Below, one piece after another: positions 47,476-58,900 of a stretch of 64,000 nt of DNA (position 1 is the stretch's first letter; each line of letters begins with the position of its first letter). This DNA comes from Alnus glutinosa (taxonomy: Eukaryota > Streptophyta > Magnoliopsida > Fagales > Betulaceae). Location of the stretch: positions 806,001 through 870,000 of the forward strand of contig NC_084889.1 of assembly GCF_958979055.1 (NCBI RefSeq). The letters are read 5' to 3'. The notes beneath the pieces are model-generated. The model was not told where the DNA came from, did not search any database, and worked only from the letters and a program-made list of their open reading frames with translations. Both the position numbers and the translations under genes were made by a program.

Positions 47476-48606
47476 TAAATAATTAATTTAAAAGAATAAT
47501 CTAAATATAAAAATATTAATCAATATAAAAGTTTGATTAGGTACCTAAAATTTTTCAAAACAGAGAAATTATATACTTTAGGTTTTCTTTTTTCATCAGC
47601 ACCTTAAATAGATCAACATCGTACATATATTAATATAATAACTCGGTTTGGTATCTTTCAAACCAAAATCAAGTTTGACAGTGACGCCACTCACACTTGG
47701 AGTCTCAATGTCTCACACCACTTACATTAAAAAGCAAAGGGATTGAGCAAATTATTTAAACGATGCGTTTGGATTCTCACGGTCACACTGCCACTTACGT
47801 TAAAAAACAAAGAGATAGAGCAAATTATTTAATCTATGCTTCAACTAAGATCTCAGTAAGAGCTCGTCGAAATTGAGATCTCAACAAAACGAATACAGGG
47901 GCAATCTTGTGAATGTGCCAATTTTTTTACCGCAAAATCAAAATGTAAGTTACATCCTTGTCTTTCTTTCCGAAATTGAGTAAGAGATTTTCGGGAACAA
48001 GGGTGGGTAGTTTGGTAAATAAACTGAAAGGATTTGCTTATAAAATATTGCAAATTTTGAGAGCGTTATTGCAAGAGACTGGGGGCTAAGAAATTGACAT
48101 TTTAAATTTTAAATTTTTTAAAAAAATTCTCACCACTTAATGTTATAATACGAAAAAGTCTTTATTTTGGTATCATGAAGATTCACGGAATATGATCATC
48201 TTCATTTCATTTAATGAAATGGATACTCTCCATTTTAAATGAAAGTTCTGGATTTGAAGTTTGTGCATCTAACGGTGTATATAAAGTCAATGCTGGCATG
48301 TTTTTCACAATTTAAAATAATGTGAAATCATAAGCTCATCAAGGTTGCAGATAATGCTTTGACACTTTACTGAAAAACACAATACTGAAGAGGAAATCCA
48401 AGAGTATTAAAAAAACATGCTTCAAAACAGAAAAAACAAGACCACATGAGAAGCAAGAGAATAAAATCAATGAGTTGCAATACTCTGACATATCTGATTA
48501 TTTCAAGTAAACAAGTTCCCGTACCCACACGTATAATAGAGATTCAATATAGTCTAATAAATATACTGATTTTAAACAAGCTACAGCAGCAAAAAGAAGC
48601 AAAATG

Positions 48607-49885
48607 CCTAACATCATAACATCAGTCCCCATATGATAATCCCTTCCGATGAACCATTGCATTTCATAATGCAATAACACATTAAAACTAAATTGAAACA
48701 CTCTTAATTCTAAACACCACATAGGTTCTTGGTCTCAAGAACCCATCACTATGGCAACCTAGGTAATTTCTAGGGTTTACTTGTACTACCCATTTTCCAT
48801 AGAACCCATAAATGCAATTAATTCACTAATTAATAATCTAGGGTTTAGACACCTAAAAGCCCTAATTTAATTCAACTCCTCAAATTTAGGGTTTATGCCC
48901 ATACTTAAACAATTAATAAAATTGGAGTTTTAATCCTTTAATCCAACAACCCATGGCTCGAATAGTGTATATGAATTCACTATACACCAAAGCCTCAAGC
49001 TAATTTTAGCAATTTAGTCTAACACCCAAAATTGACCTAACTTAGACAAAATTAGGGATTACGAAATTAGAAGTTGAGAGAGTGAAAAATCACTCCAAGC
49101 CACTGCCGTGTACAACCCTCCATGGGTAACATTTTGAGCTCAAAAACTCTTTCCAAGCAACCACAAGTCCATGCGAAGAGGAGAAGAGAAGAGAGAAAAA
49201 AAAAATGAAAGGGAGGAAGGACTTACGGTTTTAGCTCTTGAAAGCCCCCTTTGTGCAATGCTTCCAACAAGAAATCCAAGCCCCACTCTTGTCATGGCTC
49301 CCAAGATTCTAGGGTTGATGAGAGAATGGAGAAAAGCAGGATAGAAGGGAGAAAATGGTGGAAATGGGCGTGATTGAGAGAGAGAGCCGAGAGAGTGTTT
49401 TGTGTGTGTGTTTGGTGATCAAAACAAAAGGAAAATTTGAAAATCAGTCTGTTCGACAACATGTTCGATACCCGCTTGGTTTAGCCCGATCTGAACTCGA
49501 GCTCGTTACTATAGAAACCCGCCCGATTAATAAGTGATACATACCCGACTCGCTCGACAAAACTTGATAGGGGCTCGCGAGCTCAGCCCGTTTAAAGCTC
49601 GACCAGATCGTTCGCCCGGCTCGTTAGTCCGACTTGTTAACTCATTCATATCTTACATATATATTAGTAAATATAGTATAACATATATAGTATTACATAT
49701 TAATTATAATACTTTGATAACAATATTTAATATGTTAAATTAACATATTAAGTTATTAATAGTTAGTAATAACAATATAACAATATTAAATAGTTAGCAT
49801 ATATATATATATATATATAAACACATATATCACATCATACATGATTAACAATAGTTATGTATTATACTTATATTATAGTTACTTA
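48607..49885. other. Spacer, possible transposon debris, no gene
   Basis: Contains a CCCTAATTT/TTTAGGGTTT-rich stretch (48,760-49,060) and purine-rich DNA. At 49,440-49,640 there are GAGCTCG/GCTCGAC words like the hAT-like ends at 40,389 and 51,335. The two flank the Harbinger-like element and may be halves of one larger hAT-like insertion. Confidence 0.4.
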
Positions 49886-50851
49886 GAGCACTAGCAGCAG
49901 ATTCCTAACCATTTTCCCTATTTTAGGGAAAATTTAGGAAACCAAACCACTTTTTTTTTTCCCTATACAAAAACACCCCACAACAGCTTCACTTTATCTT
50001 TCCCTATATATTAAAATATTATTTTTTTACGTTTTACATTTTTTTCTTTTTAACTTTAATTAGTCTCCACTCTCCAGAAGCATCATCTTCATCCTTTTGT
50101 CTTCTCTCTCATCTGTCTTCGTCTCCAATTCCATCTCTCTCATCTCCATCTTCCCATCATGTGAAGCAAATCCACAAAGAAAAGTGGATTGTCCCGCTGT
50201 TTCCAAAGAAAAGTGCAACTCGTCGAGCTTATTCGTGTTGTCCAGCCGATGTCTTTCCTTTTTGTTTCTATGGTGGGGGTTTCCGGGATTTTGTTCCTGG
50301 TGGGTGGGTTTTGTTCTTAGGGGGTCTAATATCATGGCGTAGATTTTGGAAATCTCACATCATGGCGTAGATTCTGGAAACCTAGGGCAAGGATTTCATG
50401 TTCCTCTTTGTTGAATTGGGATTTTCTTTTCTTGAATCAATTTGGGTATTTTGAAGTTTGAGTTGGGCAAGGGGCTTTATTTGTTGAATTGGGATTTTCC
50501 TTTTGTGGAAGCTTTCAAACCACAAAGAAAAGTGAGGAATTGAGTGTTGGTTTGTGTTTGAAATTCATGTTCTTCGGTGGTTGTGGACATGGTGGGACGA
50601 CAGGAAAACAGAGAGAAATCTATGCGAGGACAAGTGCGTAAAGGAGAGAGGAGAGAGACGCTTTTTTTATTTATTAAAATAAGCTATTGGATAGCTACAG
50701 TGCTACCCAATGTATTGGGTAGCACTGTAGCTACCTAATGATGGAGCCCTAAAATAGGGTAACTGTTGTGGGTTATTTTTTTGTAATTTTTTTCAAATTT
50801 TCTCTATTTTAAGGAATAGAACTACTTATAGGGCATCTGCTATTAGTGCTC
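49886..50851. mobile_element. PIF/Harbinger-like element (966 bp)
   Basis: Ends GAGCACTAGCAGCAG and CTGCTATTAGTGCTC are inverted, with TTA on both sides (49,883-49,885 and 50,852-50,854). Inside lies a perfect 19-nt inverted repeat around 50,693-50,732 (AGCTACAGTGCTACCCAAT and its inverse, 2-nt loop). No transposase frame is present, so it is non-autonomous. The interior at 50,060-50,600 is not repetitive and may be captured sequence. Confidence 0.7.
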
Positions 50852-50854
50852 TTA

Positions 50855-53133
50855 GTTATATAGAATATATTAGACTTACTATTTCTTCACATTATACATA
50901 TACCATAGTTTATACTCTCTAGTTATATATAATAACATATTGTTAATTTATTACTTATAAACTATAGTTATGTACTATATTTTATAATATGCCTTATATA
51001 ATTACATATTATATATTTATGTTATTAATAAATGCATAGAGGTTGTTCATAAACTTGAGTTTGAATTCTGCTTTGATCACTCATTGAAAAATTTAATAGT
51101 CTACCTCGAGCTTTAGTTGAGCCGAGCTTGTTGAGTAACCCGGCTCGGCTCGAATGTCATTTTCAACGAACCTGAGCTTTAACTCGAGCTCGCCCGAGTT
51201 TTAAACGAGCCGAGCTTGAACATGCAATTTATAGCTCGGCTCGAATTCAAGCTTGACTATTTAGGCTCGACTCATAAACGAGCCAGTCTTGAAATCTTTA
51301 AACTCGACTTGGCTCAGCTCGATTACATCCCTAAATGAGAGGGAGTTGTCGTGAGCCAAGGGGAAAAGTAAGGGATTTATGCAGAATTTCCAAAAATACC
51401 CTTCAGCTTAAGTGAGGAAATAGGCATTAAGTGGGTGATAGTGACAATTCATTATTTGAATCCAAAAATGTCAATATTTATGTTTTTTTTGGGCTACCAT
51501 TTTCTAAGTCTTACAACCCCATAGTAAAATGATAAATTTTCTATGCTTAATCTTACCACACTAACCCATAATCTACCATTTTCCAAATCCTTTGGGCATC
51601 TCCATTTTTTTCTAGGCTTACTGACCATCTCCATTGCAATTTTAATACATGCAGAAAAGAAATAACCCCACTAGAACTGCAATTTTTTAATACGATCACT
51701 CCTGTCAAAACTAGAAACAAGAGTTCCAAACTAGAACTGCAATCAAGCTACAACCTCAGTTACAAACAGAACACCAACCATAAAAGCTCAAAAAAAAAAA
51801 AAAAAAAAAAAACCCAAATATTACAAGGATAGTTTCAGAGGGAACTTAGCCAAGACCCTAGTTTTTACTTCCCATCTAATTCTAGATACCATCTTCTCTT
51901 CAGTCTAGAGAGTTTTACCATGGAGCAAAGAAACACCCCCCCCCCCCCCCCCCCCCCCCAGCTCTGCCACACTCCACAATTTTAGGAACCTCAAGTAATT
52001 GTACAAGTCATCACTTGCATTTTTTGGATAAGCACCACTTTCTTTTTGTTAAGTATTGTCATTTCCTAAGGTGTCTTTTGAGAGTGTCCGTTGGCCCATA
52101 GACTTTCACATGGTATCAAAGCGGCAGCGAAAGGAAAGCATAATCCTCTCTCTAAGACGCCTTGAGAGGGGAGGGGACACCATGTCTTATAAAGTGCCCA
52201 GGTGAAAGAAATCTTAACGATGTAAGATACTTTAACACACCTCCTTACATGTGGCAATTAATGGCCAAACACATGGACAACAACGGGAGGGAAAGGCCCA
52301 TCATCGCAAGAAACCTGTGGCTCTAAATCTTCTCTGTTCTGGCTTTGTGTCTTGTTATGCCCGGCAGGACCTCCTAAATCTTCTCCTCCAAAATCTTCTT
52401 TGTTCTAGTTTTGTGTCTTATTATGCCTGGCAGGACCTCCTACTTATCTTCTCCTCCAATAAAGATGACGTAGCGCAGGCGGATAAAAGTGAAGATAAGC
52501 TGTGTTCTCAAGCACAAAGTTCAACTCGCAAGTTGAAGAGGAAAATCAAACTTTCATTCAATGATAATCAATAATGAATATCATTCTTACATTGTTTCTC
52601 TTTTATAGTGAAGCCTTAAGGCTTGTAAAAGGAAATAAATAATAAATAAAAGTTGTCATCAAATCCTCATTAATGAGAGAGATTTGATGGTCAAGGGGAA
52701 TTCCAAAATTTAAGGAAAAGTACTACAAAATGATTATCAAAATAAAATAGGGAAATCAACAACTCTTCCACGATTTCCGCACGAAATCTCCAGAAAATCC
52801 GCTCGGCTGCTCCTTCCGCAGAAATCTTCCCCCTTGATTTACCAAGCTGGGTCTTAGTCATGTGCTGGAAGGGACCGAGCTGAGTCTCAGTTATTTGACA
52901 AGGTGGGATCATGGTATTTTATCGAGACAAATGTCGGCACATCTCGTCTCGGATATGATCCGAGGTCAATACTATCCAAGATGACCTTCCGAGGCGCATC
53001 CTCGGATTGTCCTACATCAAAAGAAGAATATGTGCCTTCATTATTGCTTTGGCTTTGCGGGCTTGCTGAAATTAACTAATTAAGAGTGAAGTGTAATTAA
53101 TGTACGTCCATCTCTCTCTCTCTCTCTCTCTCT

Positions 53134-53190
<57 letters not shown>

Positions 53191-53345
53191 CGATTTCAAA
53201 TGTCTTTTAAAATGGAATTAAGTGGGGAAACTCGATTCTCACTTCATACGAAAGAGATATGATACATTGTTACATCAAGATACAATTTTTGACCACCTTT
53301 GCTCATGTAGCAAGATGATCCCCTACCTAGATTTAATATTTTTTT
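50855..53345. other. Spacer with TRIM-like relic, C-run and microsatellites
   Basis: hAT-like GAGCTCG words run to ATTACATCCCTA near 51,335. A run of about 24 C lies near 51,936-51,960. A TRIM-like relic is suggested at about 52,060-52,250, where TTTCACA is followed by TGGTATCAAAGC, resembling an LTR end plus a Met-tRNA primer site. A 68-bp imperfect tandem repeat follows (about 52,321-52,460), then (CT)n and (AT)n tracts (53,111-53,187). No gene supported. Confidence 0.45.
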
Positions 53346-54352
53346 GGGATAAATACCCTATTGGTACCTGAGTTTTACGTGTTTTTAAATTTAGTACCTC
53401 AGTTTTGTTTCGTATCATAGGTGGTACCTGAATTAAGGGTAAAAACCCATTTGGTACCTCTGTTAGATTTTCCGTCCGAAATTTAACGGCTCGCCACGTG
53501 TCAACCGCTGAGGTTGACACGTGGCACTACATAAAAAAAAAATTAAAAATTAAAAATTAAAATCTTTAGAAAATGATTAAAAATAATAAAATTTTAAAAA
53601 AGAAAATTAAAAAAAGAAAAAAGAAGAGGGGTGGCTGAGCCACCCCCCTTGGCCACCATGGGGGTGGCCGACCACCCCCATTTTGGCGAAGGAGGTGGCC
53701 CAGCCACCCCACAGTCGAAAAAAAAAAAAAAAAAAAAAAATTTGGAAGGGTTTTGGCCCTAGGGGGTGGTTCGGCCACCCCCTAGGGCCACGGGGGTGGT
53801 TCGGCCACCCCCAAGGGCCAAAACCCATCCAAAAAGAAATTGAGGGTTTGCCCTTGGGGTGGCCGAACCACCCCCATGGGCCACGGGGGTGGTTCGGCCA
53901 CCCCCAGTCCGGCCTGTCTGGGGGTGGCTGAACCACCCCCGTGGCCCTAGGGGGTGGTTCGGCCACCCCCTAGGGCCAAAACCCTTCCAAAAATTTTTTT
54001 TTTTTTTTCAACTGTGGGGTGGCCGAACCACCCCACACCCCAGACCGGCCAAGGGGGTGGCTCAGCCACCCCTCTTCTTTTTTCTTTTTTTAATTTTTTT
54101 TTTAAAATTTTATTATTTTTAATCATTTTCTAAAGATTTTAATTTTTAATTTTTAATTTTTTTTTATGTAGTGCCACGTGTCAACCTCAGCGGTTGACAC
54201 GTGGTGAGCCGTTAAATTTCGGACGGAAAATCTAACAGAGGTACCAAATGGGTTTTTACCCTTAATTCAGGTACCACCTATGATACGAAACAAAACTAAG
54301 GTACTAAATTTAAAAACACGTAAAATTCAGGTACCAATGGGGTATTTATCCC
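53346..54352. mobile_element. Mutator-like foldback element, 1,007 bp
   Basis: Nearly perfect terminal inverted repeats of about 280 bp start GGGATAAATACCC and end GGGGTATTTATCCC. A 9-bp target duplication TATTTTTTT flanks them (53,337-53,345 and 54,353-54,361), the size expected for Mutator-like elements. The core (53,630-54,080) is a GC-rich array of GGGGTGGTTCGGCCACCCCC-type palindromes. Reading frames across the core are repeat translations (RGWFGHP, AEPPP). No transposase. Confidence 0.85.
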
Positions 54353-54576
54353 TATTTTTTTTCTAAAACAAAAGGAGTGTGGAAGTAAAATTTGCCACAT
54401 GGACAAACGTTGTCAAGAATTGTGTCTTGGAGTTGTAATGTATCATATCTCTATAGAAATATTCTTGCCACATCCGAACATGTGATCTTGATTTATTGTA
54501 ATTAATTAGGTAGTTATGTTTTTCCATATTTAATTTACACTCACATACGTACGTACCATTGTATTGTAATGTATCT

Positions 54577-55236
54577 GTGAAATAAATTCTTCTCCAATAC
54601 CTTTTCTTTTAGATTAATTAGGATTGTTAGAATATATATTTTATTTATATTAATAAAGTTGATTTATTTTCCTGCTTGTAAGATAAGTTATTTCTTAATA
54701 TTTAGGTTTGATTGCATGTAATACAAAATTGGTAATGATTTGATTACAATCAAACCTAAATAAGAAATAATCTTAATTACAAGGAAAATAAATCAACTTA
54801 ATTAGTATGGAATATATATATTCTGATTGCAATTGTTTTATCTTTAAATAATTAAAGAATGTACGTATGTGGTCCCGAGTCGGAGAAGTGGCGATGGTGT
54901 TGGTGGGATATATTTTGCCTTGTATTCTTCTTGTTCCAGCTTCTTGCTGGGTTGTGTGAAATAAATTCTTCTCCAATACCTTTTCTTTTAGATTAATTAG
55001 GATTGTTAGAATATATATTTTATTTATATTAATAAAGTTGATTTATTTTCCTGCTTGTAAGATAAGTTATTAATTTCTTAATATTTAGGTTTGATTGCAT
55101 ATTTGCATGTAATACAAAATTGGTAATGATTTGATTACAATCATCAAACCTAAAAAAGAAATAATCTTAATTACAAGGAAAATAAATCAACTTAATTAGT
55201 ATGGAATATATATTCTGATTGCAATTATTTTATCTT
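54577..55236. repeat. Direct repeat of a palindromic block (about 270-280 bp x2)
   Basis: Copies at 54,577-54,844 and 54,956-55,236 are nearly identical and separated by 111 bp. Each copy is itself an imperfect hairpin: ATATATATTTTATTTATATT...GTTGATTTATTTTCCT on one side and its inverse on the other, around GATTTGATTACAATCA. It looks like a duplicated MITE. Confidence 0.75.
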
Positions 55237-55912
55237 CTGTTTGGGAGGTGGGTATCTTTTGGAGATTAATTAGAGGTGTAATGGATGTATAGATTGTGAA
55301 TCCAAGATTTAATCCCAATTGCGTGTGAAGACATCAAGAGACTTTAAATAAAATTCTTTCACTCGCAAGTTTTAGTTCTTTGTAACTCAATATGAACTAT
55401 CAACTACCCAGCAAACTGACCAATTGCTGCTGTGTGATGTTGAAGGAATAAACTATGATGATTCTTCAAAGATAAAGCCAACATATGCGCAAACATTCTT
55501 TGGCTAGTGATCCCAACAGCCTACACAAAAGCAGCTCTTTACACAATATTTGCTGAAACCGCACCTTTCCAAATAAAGAGGAATCCTTACCCGGAAGCAA
55601 ACGCATAGATGTGTGAACCGGCACTATGGCAAAAAAAAATATGCTGAAATTGCACCATCAAAATACTAAATAAAATAAACTAGGGCATGCTGCACTAGTA
55701 ACACCTCATGCACCCAAGTCCTACACACACAGCATCCCTCCACCATCCGCCAACCTTTTTCTTTCCCCGAAATTACAGGAGGACAACAAAAGAAAAAAAA
55801 AAAAAAAACAATGCTCCAAAATCCACCAACTAAAGCTACAGCTTCCCAAATTTTACAGAGAGGAAGGGAGAGAGGAGCTCCTAAGAGTGAAACGAAGAAA
55901 AAATAGCAGCCA
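55237..55912. other. 3' region of CRWN1, no other gene
   Basis: Unique, moderately AT-rich. The part nearest 55,912 is the likely CRWN1 3' UTR. A-run at 55,794-55,808. Confidence 0.45.
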
Positions 55913-58900
55913 TCACGTTGTGAAGAAAGTCCATATCTTCTTTCCTACTGACACTTCACCAGGATGCTCCAACTCATCATCATAGTCATCTTCAGATTCA
56001 TGGATTGTGCTCCCATTCTCGTCTTCATTGCCATATTCTGGTGTACCATTTACTTCCTCACTCAAATGGGATTTTTCAATTGACTTTGCCACGTCGGCAT
56101 CGGCATTAACAATGCCTGATGGTGTTTTAAACTGCATTATTACAACAAATAAACGGGAAAAAAAAAATTATTAAGAAGATACTTGAGGAAATTAACCAAC
56201 ATCTTAGAACAACAGGCACACACTTAAAACTGGAAAGGCAAGTTTTACCCTAACAATTCTATCCTCAGAGATCTCCACGCTTTTTACTGCTGTAACTTGC
56301 ACCAATTGGGTAATTTGGCCATCGTTGCAAGCAACTCCCACTGATGGTGCAGAAACAGCTTCAGGGATTGGTGCTACTTCCACTGCACCACCACCACCAG
56401 CTTCTTTCTCCCTAGTTATTGTAGTGTCAGCTGAGGTGTGTGCTTCGGTGACCTTCCCTGCACTGATCAATGTTTAGACAATACTTTAGAACAATCAACT
56501 CTTTTTTTTTACTGGTACAATTTAAGTGAGTACCATGTAAGACATGCATGATTATGTTTCAGTAGATGAATAGAACAGCTTCAAGCCTGAAACAGTTACA
56601 AATTAAGCATGATTCATTAATTATATTATAGTGTCTTCTATATAAGGACATGTTCTACTTATTGTTTAATTCAATGACATCATAGTGTGTTTAGAAAATT
56701 AATCTTCCTTGTATTCTTTCTATATAAGGACATATTATACTTTTTACCTCTTTTTCAGTTATTATTGGAAACATATCCAAAAATGCCCTTGATATCCAAG
56801 GAATACCTCAAAAGTCATACTTCAATCACCTTCAATTCCAATACTTCCAATATTAACATCCACCACTGTCTAATTCATTATCACTAATATACCCCAACCG
56901 TAGGAGACCTTTAACCATTGGGAAAGAGAATTTGCTATTTAATTTTCTAAGCTGTAAATGCAACAGTCGTGTTGGTTGCGAAGGTCTTACAACCGGCAAA
57001 CTGTTGTTTCTTTTTGTTCATCCCTTTCGATTGCTACAAAATTAGTAATTTCAAGACAAGTTAATGAAAACATGCAACTCTCCTGCTCGATAATCCCGAT
57101 TAAATCATTGTTTAATGTTTAATGCAACTTTTTGTATTTAAATATTCCAGAAAGTACATCTACACCATTGATCTTAAGAAACCAGTTAAAGAATCAGTAG
57201 AATAAATTGATTGAAAGTAGAGATGAAACTGTGAGATGTTTGTGAACAAAAACTTCATGAAAGAGTCACATTTTTTTGGGATAAGCAATTAATTGTTATT
57301 AAAAACAAACAGATAGGGTTTAGCCCTGATGTACAGGAAGTATAACAAAGATACAGAAACCCATTCAACAAAATATTAAACTTCAATCACCAGATAATTG
57401 ACATGGTCAGTTACCCCTAATCTGTAAAAGAGGCTCATTAATGGCAATAAACAATTTTTACTCTAAAAGTGAAGGAGACAGCCAACAAAAATGATGGGGT
57501 CAACCAAGCATGAATTTGTTGACATGTCAGAGATGGACTCGCCTTACGCTTTCAGTAAGTCTAGATTTTGAAAACGGTTGGTTGAAGGGGCAAGAGGTTA
57601 ATACTGTGGCTTACCTCTCTGCCTTGGATGAGGAACATAGGCGGTGGGATAAGATTGAGGATTGAGAGTTTTAGGGGCTTAGGGTTGGGTTGTTTCTTGT
57701 CGGGTCAGTGGTGAGGCTTTTGCTTCTTGTATACTCTCTGTGTACTAAGGGCGCCTTACGCAGTTTTTTTAATAAAATTGCAATTACTTACCCAAAAAAA
57801 ATTAAGTCTAGATTTACTTATAAAAATATATATATATAAACTAAAAAAGAACATCAAAACAAAAAAGTGTAAAAATAAAAGATATAAGCAAAAAACTCAT
57901 AAATGCAAAGCAACAAGCTTTGGCCTCTCTCTTTATTCTATTCCTGTGATATCAATACAATTTTCACATATCCTCAATCTTTACTTTCCCTAAAACCAAA
58001 AGATACAGACCTCCTTTCCCACAACCAATAAATTTTAGAACTTCATGGTTAACTGCATTGTGCCCAGCGGCTCACTGACACAAAAAATTAAGAAACTTAC
58101 ATCTTATGTCGCCTGAGATTGTATCGCTTCTCTCCTGAAGTTTGCACAACTGGAACAGCTGTTTGCCGCCTCTTTCTGCGTCCACCAGTTGTGACACTTT
58201 CAGAATGCTCTTCACTATTGCCCGCGCCCTGCTCACTCTCTGTTATCCTTGAGGTTTGTTCATGTTGCCTTTTCCTTGCATTCCTACTAGCTACGTTCTG
58301 AGTATGACTGGAATCACCCCTGCTTTCCTCATTGACAGGGTCAATATCTTTAGGCTGGACATTAGCATTCAGTTCTGTTTTTCCTGGGGTTTCCCTGAGA
58401 AAAACTTTTGCCTCTTCAACAACCGCCTTCACAGAGCGTGTTCTATACACTCCTGACTTGCCCTTCCTCCCAGGCTTGCGCCGACCACTCTTCAGTTCTG
58501 ATTGCAGGGAATCTTCTGGAACTTCTTGTACCTTACTGTCCATGTAGCTATGATCATCAATGGATGGAGCACACGTATTATCCACCTCTCTGATGATGCT
58601 ATCAGATTGGAGCTGGTGGACATCAAAAGTCTCAGTGGCCATCCCAAAAGATGATTGTGGTTCATTCTCTAAAATACCATGCCCTTTGGCTCCTTTGTTG
58701 ACAAGCATACTAGGCACCTTTTTATATTGTTCTACATTGACCAATATGGTCGATGGTGGCAACGCCTCTGTCAAAACTGGAGCAGTAACATGCTCAATTT
58801 TTTTACCTGGCGATAAGTTTAAAATCTTTGAGGTGCATTTTCGTAGCCATGACATGCGAGCACCAGAGTCTGAAAGTCCCAAATCAGAAGCAACTACGTT

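Larger units (their letters stand above)
42871..48606. repeat. 2.4-2.5 kb tandem array, three units (third truncated)
   Basis: Units begin with the same AATCTATRCT(C/T)CAACTAAGATC at 42,871, 45,291 and 47,831. Units A (2,420 bp) and B (2,540 bp) each hold one intact minus-strand gene, its upstream region and an (AT)n tract. Unit B has about 340 bp of extra sequence near 47,480-47,820. Unit C follows units A and B for about 775 bp, then ends at about 48,606, just before the gene's 3' end. Unit A has three copies of a 75-bp block where unit B has one. Confidence 0.92.
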
